A stretch of 64,000 nt of DNA. It comes from Clusia tigrina (lineage: Eukaryota > Arthropoda > Insecta > Diptera > Clusiidae). The DNA lies in contig OV050030.1 of the NCBI GenBank assembly GCA_920105625.2, forward strand, positions 161,953,863-162,017,862, given 5' to 3'. Shown piece by piece: positions 56,764 to 64,000 of this stretch. Made by a program: the position numbers and the translations under genes. How positions within the stretch are numbered: position 1 is the stretch's first letter; every line of letters begins with the position of its first letter. Under the pieces are notes generated by a model. The model made no database searches, was not told the DNA's origin, and saw nothing but the letters and a program-made list of their open reading frames with translations.

Positions 56764-58430
56764 GTTGACATGGGTGTTAATGGCCGAGAGTTTTAGATGG
56801 CTTCTGTTTCAACCATCACCGCCTCTAATTCTTCATACGTTAATGAAGCACTGCTCACACTTCTTACAAAAAGAGTTTTAGCAGATTTGACTGCTGCTTC
56901 CCATAGTCCGCCAAAATGTGGTGCTCTTGGTGGACTGAAGTTGAATTTGATGCCCTTGTTGCTACATGTCCTGATTACAGCTTCTTGTGCCTGTTCCCCA
57001 TGGACTGCTTCCTTTAACTCTAAAAGCTGATTTTTGTCGCCGACAAAGTTTGTTGCATTGTCGCAGCACAAATTTTTACAGTGGCCTCGTCGGCCTATGA
57101 AGTGCTTTAGGTGTCCAATGAATGCTTCTGTGGTTAAATCGCTGACTACTTCAAGATGCACCGCATTGGTGGCAAAGCAGAAAAACACTGCTACATAAGC
57201 TTTGTGTGGTCTTTTCCCAAGCGCCTTGAAATGAATCCAGAAAGGGCCGCAGAAGTCGACTCCTGGATTGATTAATGGTCGTGTTGGCTGGATTCGTTTT
57301 GCAGGTAACCTCCCCATTAATTGTTGGAAAAGTTTAGGCTTCGCTTTGGTGCACCGAACGCAATGTTGTACAATTGAGCGTGCCATGGATTTGCCTTTTA
57401 TAGGCCTGAACCCCTGACAAAAGTGGTCTAGTAGAGTCTGCGGCCCACGTGCGAGTGTTCTTTGTGACACTCTGTTCCGAGAATTTTGACATGGAATTTT
57501 GTTGTATGGAATGATTAATGGATGCTTGGCATTATATGAAATGGTGGCTGCTTGAAGGCGTCCTCCCACACGTGTTATCCCTTCGGCGTCCACAAATGGG
57601 TTGAGGTTGGCTAACTGACTATTTTTGCTCAGATTTGTATTTTTGGCGAGGGCCTTGATGTCTTCTTTGAACTCAGATACTTGCATGGCATGATTGATGA
57701 CTGTTAGAGCTTTGATTTGATCTTGACAAGTTAGCGCAGTGTGACTTCTTCGATCCTTCTTCGTAATTTTTGAATGATTTATAAATCTCAATACATATGC
57801 TACAATGTTTGTTTGTATTTTGAACGAGTTTTTGTGGTTAATTTTGTAGATTTCTAAGTTGTTTGGAGCCGTAATAGTTGCTGTTACCGCGGTTCGTCTC
57901 CTTACGATCGTAGTTTCGATGGCCAGTTCTCTTGAGTACTGTTTTGGCCAATCGTTAATTTTTCTGTGAAGGAAGATAGGTCCATAAAACCACATATTCC
58001 AGGTGCTTAACTCTGACGGTGCTAATCCTCTGGATAGTATATCTGCTGGGATTTCCACGTAACGGACGTGTCGCCATTGGGAGGTGATAGTGAGCTCTTG
58101 AATTCTTGCAATTCTGTTAGCGACAAAGGTTTGGAATGACGTTGACTGTGCGTTGATCCATAAGAAAATAATTTGTGAGTCAGTCCACAGATACATTGGG
58201 ACATCGATTAAGCTCAAGTCCTCCTTTACTCGTGCTGCTAACTGGGCACTGAGTAATGATGAGTAGAGCTCCAGCCGTGGTATTGTTTGTGCTTTCAGTG
58301 GTGCTAAGCGAGATTTTGCGTATAGAAGCCGTACGACAATTGTTCCGTCAGGGCGGATTGATCAAGCGTAAATTGCCGCACCGTACGCCTTCTCTGAGGC
58401 ATCAGCGAATGCATGCAATTGAAGTGATCT
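56764..58430 (-). pseudogene. BEL pol: RNase H and integrase core
   Basis: Frame 58217-56793 (474 aa) has LWTDSQIIFLWI and DILSRG of the RNase H/A17 region, a distorted H2C2 zinc motif near 57500 (frame swapped and restored within about 20 codons), HCVRCTKAK, and the DDE core: GVDFCGPF, CDNATNFVG and PHFGGLWEAAVKSAK with the catalytic Glu. A TAG at 56795-56793 replaces a Leu codon just before NSRPLTP. Of all integrases in the window this one keeps all three catalytic residues in one frame. Confidence 0.88.
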
Positions 58431-58431
58431 C

Positions 58432-59949
58432 TTAGCGCCTTAATATGTGTCTGTCAATGTGGGTATTGTTGAGTTTGCTCAGGTTACTATGGAAAGGGGT
58501 CCATTTAGTATGTAGTACAGTCGGCAATTCGTCATCCCATGACAGCTTTGCCTGCCACAATTCCTGTATGAGAATTTTAGCTGTTACCACTATTGGTGCC
58601 AGTACACCCAATGGAGCTGTGATTAAACTGTCGGATCCAGTTAAACAGTCATCCACGTATAAGGTGGTTCGGAGAGCTTCAGCCCCAATTAGATATTGAG
58701 AACTGTGCTCATTTCCTAATTGTTCAAGACACTTGATTGCCAAGCATGGTGCTGACCGAGTTCCATATGTCACCGTATTTGGTTAGTAATATTGCAGGTT
58801 TTCGGTGGGATCTTTCCTCCAAACTATTAGCTGGCACTTTCGATCGTCCGCATGAACCAAAATTTGTCTGTACATTTATTGTATATCAGACGTGAAGACA
58901 AATCGAGGACATCGGAATCGCAGTAAAATCGTAAAAAGTTCACTTTGAACCGTTGGCCCTATGTGCATAAGGTCGTTGAGAGCTACACCTGTTGACGTCT
59001 TCGCTGAGGCATCAAACACGACTCTTAACTTCGTCGTGCTGCTTTCTGGCCGCTTGATGCAATGATGCGGGATGAAATAACAGGGTGATGTTATGCTATC
59101 GAGATTTGTTTTTGTCATGTGCCCCAATGATTCGAATTCGTCCATGAATGCTGTATACTGAACCCTCAAGTCCTTATCTACTGCCAGGCGTCTCTTCAGC
59201 TGATAGAATCGATTGGTTGCGATTTTCTTTGAGTCGCCTAGAGCGGATGTATGTTCTGAGAAAGGAATCTTGACTATGTACCGACCTTGATGGTTTCGAG
59301 TGAAGTTCAGTGCGAAATGAGTTTCACATAGTTTTTCTGTGGCAGACATTGTTGGTTTTGTGTCTTCCATTTCATTAAGATTCCAAAATTTTTCATTTGA
59401 CTCCTCTAACAGCTTAGCCTCATTTGTCAGTACCCCGCATGTTGCGGTGGTGGAATCTTGAGTGCCAATTTTTCCAGCTGCCACCCAACCAAGCACTGTG
59501 TTTTGTAGGATTGGGAGATTTTCTCCTAACCTTATTTGCCCGGTTAGGAGTAGCTGATGGTGAAATTCAGCGCCAAGCAAAACATCGATATTGCCTGGGC
59601 GTGTGAAGTGAGGATCTGCTATTAACACTTCTTTCGGTATTCTCCATGATAAGTCGTTCAGAGATGGTGCCGGTTGCATTGGGACAATATCTGGCAATAC
59701 AAATGCCTCTAACCTTTTAGAAAAACTGCTTGTTCGTGACTGGAGCTGGATGTTGACGCGCTGGTTTGCCGTTTTTCTGCTGTGACCAATCCCTTCAATG
59801 CGGAGCGTTGCGTTGCTTTGAGTAATTGCTAGCCGCTTGATCAGCCGTTCGGTCACTAAGTTGACCTGTGAGCCGGAATCTAAGTTGGCTCTGAACTCAA
59901 TAGATTGTCCGTTGCTTGCCGTGATCGTTACTCTGGCTGTTGCAAACAA
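58432..59949 (-). pseudogene. BEL pol: protease and reverse transcriptase
   Basis: Frame 59949-58876 (357 aa) carries the DUF1758 protease with LDSGSQVNLV as active site, the long linker, and RT up to LRVVFDASAKT and VFTSDIQ. Frame 58773-58432 has TYGTRSAPCLAIK and the catalytic YVDDCLTG, then jumps to APLGVLAPIVVTAKIL: roughly 100 residues of RT thumb are deleted. A shift at about 58800-58876 separates the two. Confidence 0.85.
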
Positions 59950-60420
59950 AACATGGCCTTGGGATGCCGACGATGTATTGGCTGCTGCTGATGTAACTGA
60001 TGAATTGGCCGAGTTTCCAGAGATTGGAAACGTTGCTCGAGGAAGTGCAGAAAGTCCGCCAACGTTTGAATCTCCTTTGGATTCTTTAATGACTGCTCGT
60101 TCAGCAAAAGACTCTGGCAGTCTAACTTCTTCACGAGGATATGCAGCAATATTGGGCCCCGGGAGGATGTGTCGACTCCTATATTGTTGATGGCCAAGAT
60201 GCTTTCTTTTACAACATCATGGATGTTTTTTATTGCTCCAGAGGATGCGTTTTCTGGTGATAGGCTTGAATGCCTTATGATTTGTTGGAGTAGTGTGTAG
60301 GCCAGCACTCGTCTATTGTGGTACCGGTCTTGGAGAAGCTTCCACGCTATCTCATAATTGTCCTGGGTTAATGGTAGATGCCTGATTAATCTTTCAGCTT
60401 GTCCAGTGACATTCGACTAC
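59930..60420 (-). pseudogene. BEL gag, C-terminal part (DUF1759)
   Basis: Minus strand LTGQAERLIRHLPLT, NYEIAWKLLQDRYHN then VLAYTLLQQI and FLEQRFQSLE are the DUF1759 pattern. The N-terminal gag and the leader are missing upstream of 60420. The knuckle region was not seen. Frame 60308-59928 is open. Confidence 0.75.
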
Positions 60421-60489
60421 AAATACCACATTTTTCGTGTTGGGACAATTGAAGCTATTGGCTTATGGGTAACGAACTGGCGTTGATTT

Positions 60490-60655
60490 TAGGCCAATGC
60501 AACATTATATTTGTCTTCAATGTGCATGATTATTCTGCTGACTCGCCATCATACGGGTGTTTCAACTACTGCTATCAAAGGTAATTGACTTGGGGCGTGC
60601 TGTTATGTAGCGGATGACGATATTGTTGTGCCTACGAAAATTTCTTTTCATACAT
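60490..60655 (-). repeat. Partial 5' LTR of the BEL/Pao element
   Basis: Matches 44666-44827 with scattered differences (shared TTGACTTGGGGCGTGCTGTT). The rest of the LTR and the leader are missing; low-complexity TATG sequence follows up to the mariner. Confidence 0.8.
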
Positions 60656-60680
60656 ATATGTATATGTATATGCATATGTA

Positions 60681-61952
60681 CGAGGTGTGATCAAAAAATA
60701 ACCGTTATTGTGTGATCAAAAAATAAAGTATTTATTTATTTATCAACAACTATCTTGTCCCCTTTAAAGTAATTCCCCTCAGATATAATACACTTATGCC
60801 AGCATTTTTTTTCAATCCTCGAAACACTTCTGAAACGTTTTTTTAGTATCGCCTACAGCTCCTGTTTCGATTTTTCTTTTATCTCCTCAATCGTAGCAAA
60901 ACGCTTTCCTTTCATCGGTGTCTTCAGTTTTTGAAAGAGGAAAAAGTCAGCGGGGGCCAAGTCCGGAGAATACGGTGGTTGAGGCATGATAACGGTTTTG
61001 TTTTTGGCCAAAAAATTACGCACAAGCATCGATGTGTGAGCTGGTGCGTTATCATGCTGCAAAATCAATGATTGATTTTTCCACAATTCTGGGCGTTTCT
61101 GACGAATTGCTTCTCGCAAACGGCGCATAACTTGAAGGTAGTATTCCTTGTTGACCGTACGACCTTGTGGCAGGAATTCATGATGCACCACGCCATTGCA
61201 ATCAAAGAAAACTGTCAGCAAAACCTTTACGTTCGACCGAACTTGACGTGCTTTTTCCGGTCTTGGCTCATCTGGACGTTTCCATTGGGATGATTGGGCT
61301 TTGGTTTCAATGTCATAGCTATACACCCACGATTCGTCACCAGTTATGATCTTTTTGAGGAAATCTGGATCGTCGTTGACGATGTTCAACAGCTCCTGAG
61401 CGATGTCCATGCGACGTTGTTTTTGCTCAAAATTTAACAATTTTGGAACAGTCTTCGCTGCCGCACGTTTCATGCCTAAAACATCCATAAAAATTGCTTG
61501 GCATGAGCCGAACGATATGCCAACATCATCAGCAACCTCTCTGATAGTGATTCAACGATTATCCAAAATCATTTTCTTCACTGCGTCAATGTTTTCATCG
61601 GTTGTTGACGTGCTCGGGCGACCAGGACGAGCATCGTCATTGACATCTTCTCGGCCTTCCTTAAACCGGTTATACCACAATTGAACTTGTGTTCTGCTCA
61701 TAGTAGACTCGCCAAAGGCCACAGTCAACATTTCAAATGTCCTTGCGCACTTAATTTCATTTTTTACACAAAACTGAATACAGTTTCTTTGATCCATTTT
61801 TTCGAATAGTACAAAATCGAAGAGCACACCAAAACACGACTAACCTTTTTATCTGTCAAAAACAAACTGACAATCCGAAATGGTTGGTATTGCCAACATA
61901 TATAACAGACATGTGTACCAACATAACAAAAAAAAAAAATGCTCACACCTCG
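60681..61952 (-). mobile_element. mariner transposon, copy 2
   Basis: It is 1272 bp, inverted relative to copy 1, with terminal repeats CGAGGTGTGATCAA and CGAGGTGTGAGC and TA on both sides (60679-60680, 61953-61954). A poly-T/A run lies inside the high terminus. It is better preserved than copy 1. Confidence 0.92.
60853..61797 (-). pseudogene. mariner transposase, copy 2, single stop
   Basis: From ATG 61797 (MDQRNCIQFC) one frame runs to the stop at 60853-60855, broken only by a TGA at about 61552-61550, where copy 1 has Arg. Motifs: FKEGREDVNDDARPGRPS, HTH region, TGDESWVYSYD, QHDNAPAHTS and YSPDLAPADFFLF, with exactly 34 residues between the second and third Asp. The TGA is a probable CGA to TGA transition. 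The enzyme cuts and pastes mariner at TA sites. Confidence 0.92.
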
Positions 61953-61954
61953 TA

Positions 61955-62903
61955 TACGTCAGCTGGTCTCCTTCCAGCAAAAATATGTCATGGAATGACG
62001 TACAAATGGCTTCTATTGATGTCTTCTCTTCTAAGTTTACGCTTGGGTCTAACTTCAGTGATTCTAGTACCCTCTCCATCCTTTTTCTTATCTCTAGCTG
62101 CTTAATCTGATTAACCGATCTATAAATAGGTTCTTTAAAATGATCATAGCTAGGCCTAAAATCCTTATCCATATAGTCTTCTTCTAATGCATTCAGTACG
62201 CAAGCGTACACCTTACCTTTGTCCACTTGCGGTACAGTCTCTCCCTTATATACGCCCTCCGCCAACTGCTGCTTGTGCAAAACACCAGTCCTGAGCCTAC
62301 TGTTTACATGCATAGTAACTACTCTGGTCGATCTTCTGTTTACTACATCCATACCACACTTCTTTACCCTATTCAAGGTTCCTTCCTGCCACGACTTTAA
62401 TGGAAGAGTACGGATTCTACTCTTATTATTATCATAAAATGATAACTGTTTCTCGAGCGCATCCAGTATGCTGCGGCCCCAAAAATTATCGCGGCCAATT
62501 ATTCCATCAGCCGGGATAACTTTCCTATCCACTTCCACTGCGTGCACTCTAAAACTCATGCTCTTAATATCACTGTGTCCTATTCTGAGCGACCCCAATG
62601 TCCTGATGCAACCCTCCAAACGCTCTGCGTTCTTACGTCCATTTGATTAATATCTAACGCTTTCCGTAAAACACTAGATCTTATGAGGCTCGTGTCCGCC
62701 GCTGAATCTACCAAAAGCACTAGCTTTCCACAAGCTGCTTCTTTGCAGGGTATTTCGATGAAGGCATCACCTATCCTACTCATAACGAAGCAATGTCCTT
62801 TTGTTCCCAACATGGACGCGTATCCACTTCTTAACTCTTTGTGATATTGGAGAGCCTCTTGCTGCTCCTTCTCCTGGACTGTAGTTTCTACATTACTACT
62901 CAC
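61955..62903 (-). pseudogene. Gypsy protease and protease-RT linker (split element)
   Basis: Frame 62903-62580 contains VLLVDSAADTSLIRSSVL, a retropepsin active site with Ser-Ala in place of Thr/Ser-Gly. Frame 62619-61955 continues with the protease C-terminus (GIIGRDNFWG) and a long linker to the RT start (ICTSFHDIFLLEGDQL). The shift at about 62600 separates active site and the rest. It would release the mature enzymes. Confidence 0.82.
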
Positions 62904-63029
62904 ACGTACTTCTGGCGAAATTATTACTTTTTTTTTTGGCTTTCCAGTCTACTTGCCTCGACTGGGCCGCTGGAAGTTTCCCTGGTTCCTTTGTTGGGAA
63001 TGTCTATCCCTGCATTCCGCTGCCCGATG

Positions 63030-64000
63030 TCCTATTCGCCCACATGAGAAGCATCTCAACCCCTGTTTGGTGTTGCCTATCCTTGGTTCACTTCTGGAAT
63101 CCCATCGCTGCTGACCACTCCCAGTTTTGAAAGGATTTCTTCCTTGGATAATTCCTTCCGTTGAATTAACTCACGGACTACTACCCCTGTTGTCCCTCAA
63201 GGATGGATCCGGGCGCCTCGTACCTGGCTGCCTTCTACTTTGATCCCATTTAGTGTCTCCTCGGCACTGCCTACTTGCCTGATGACCATATGTTTGGCGC
63301 TCCATACAGTAGGGCGTGTTTTTGCGTGTAATGCACTCATCCCTTGTATGACCTTGCTTACGGCAGAACGAACATGTGAGTGACCTCTGTACAAACCCCC
63401 TGTACGGATTTGTCGGCTTCGCGGCTCTGCTGTCGGAGACACCGGGATTATACGCTCCTCTGTATATGTTTGGGACGTATTTACATCCCTCTCTATCCGT
63501 GACAACGGCAGTGAAACTCTCCTGTCTGTTTTCGAACATCTGTACCTCTCCCAAACCGGCCGTACTCTGTTCCACGAGGTCTTGTGCTCTAAATGCTTAT
63601 TCTACTAACTCCTCCAGATTTCCAGTTCTGCTATTCAGCATATGAATCTTTAGAGCGGAGTTGCGGAGGCCCACCACGAAAGTGGTTAACACCGACTTGT
63701 CAACTTCGTATAATAATGCTGTATCTCCAACACCATTGTACTTGTTTTTTATTATTTAAGGGGCCATCATCTGAAGTGACTCTAAACGCCTGGCAAAGGG
63801 GCGTATGTCTTCACCTGCCAGCTGCTTCCCGATTCTGATCTCTTGGGATATGTCTTCCAGAGATCTTTCCTTTAAATAGGTTCTCTTTAGTAGGCCGTAA
63901 AGCTCGTTCACGCTGGCGAATTGCTTTGGCAGCACAAGATTTTACTCCAAATAACCTTGGCTTAACACAGGTGAAAAAGTCCTGCGACTCATCAGGGCTT
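63030..64000 (-). pseudogene. Gypsy gag with zinc knuckles (split element)
   Basis: Frame 63575-63171 has a knuckle CSFCRKQGHTRDEC followed by CMERQTYGHQASRQC. A second, well-formed knuckle CFSCGRIGHRAAEC is encoded at about 63060-63020 in another frame. Upstream, 63580-64000, is the capsid C-terminal region in broken frames (minus strand near 63960-63840 reads like a helical gag segment). The start is outside the window. Confidence 0.7.

Larger units (their letters stand above)
44397..60655 (-). mobile_element. Env-bearing BEL/Pao element split by an LTR insertion
   Basis: C-terminal half: LTR 44397-44832, env 46684-44867, pol C-terminus 47080-46700. N-terminal half: pol 59949-56764, gag 60420-59930, partial 5' LTR 60655-60490. 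The halves join exactly across 47084-56759, where 4 bases (GTCG) are duplicated. The 5' leader, gag start and half the 5' LTR are lost. Domain order and the envelope resemble the roo group. Confidence 0.85.
61953..64000 (-). mobile_element. Gypsy element (mdg1/412-like), N-terminal half
   Basis: Gag with zinc knuckles, protease and the protease-RT linker on the minus strand, running off the window end. It stops at TA 61953-61954 beside mariner copy 2 and continues in sequence and frame at 53487. Confidence 0.85.

Noticed and set aside
61849..62619. Host gene of 256 aa
   Set aside because: Motifs and position match the gypsy protease-RT linker; its last codons run into the mariner terminus.

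Overview
The window is nuclear DNA of an insect, most likely a higher fly (Schizophora, perhaps a tephritid fruit fly). The evidence is the repeat content: Mag-type and errantivirus-type Ty3/gypsy, BEL/Pao with an envelope gene, Jockey and LOA-like LINEs, Helitron, mariner and Polinton/adintovirus-like fragments in AT-rich DNA. I see no convincing host gene. It looks like a heterochromatic or otherwise transposon-dense region; almost every recognisable reading frame belongs to a mobile element and almost all are broken.

Layout. 1-2414: 5' half of a LOA-like LINE on the minus strand. 2420-6605: a complete 4.2-kb Mag-type gypsy element (minus) with 130-bp LTRs and a 5-bp target duplication. 4814-22592: a giant inverted repeat with arms of about 8.55 and 8.62 kb around a 612-bp spacer. 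Each arm holds, from the centre outwards, a BEL/Pao element reading towards the centre, a gypsy RNase H fragment, an anonymous AT-rich stretch and the Mag element. 22593-26794: a 5'-truncated Helitron fused in frame to the right-arm Mag pol. 27023-27250: a Polinton-like fragment. 27816-32500: a nearly intact, young Jockey LINE inserted in an unidentified older element. 33685-34175: a dimeric tandem repeat. 34695-35330: a viral-type packaging ATPase fragment with a (TA)n expansion inside it. 35345-40190: two decayed errantivirus-like copies in tandem (minus). 40400-41490: phospholipase A2-like and adenain-like protease remnants of a Polinton/adintovirus-like element. 42213-44345: RT-RNase H half of a LOA-like LINE (minus).

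44397-64000 is a mosaic of split elements. An env-bearing BEL/Pao element (minus) is cut in its pol gene by an LTR insertion whose outer ends lie at 47084 and 56759, with a 4-bp duplication. A second gypsy element (minus) is cut at one TA dinucleotide. Its halves end at 53489 and 61953, and the 8.46 kb between them begins and ends with mariner terminal repeats. In both cases the reading frame becomes continuous if the intervening DNA is taken out, yet the two interruptions interlock (C-half, C-half, N-half, N-half), which simple nesting cannot produce. Two mariner copies (47390-48663 plus; 60681-61952 minus), an errantivirus remnant with env and 3' LTR (53540-56289) and a tRNA-Lys-derived fragment ending in CCA lie in the same mosaic.

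The observations most worth checking are the near-perfect inverted duplication with two convergent LTR promoters, the mariner-bounded 8.46-kb segment and its interlocking with the BEL split, the gypsy-Helitron fusion frame, the short frame-preserving intron in the Helitron, and the microsatellite inside the packaging ATPase gene.
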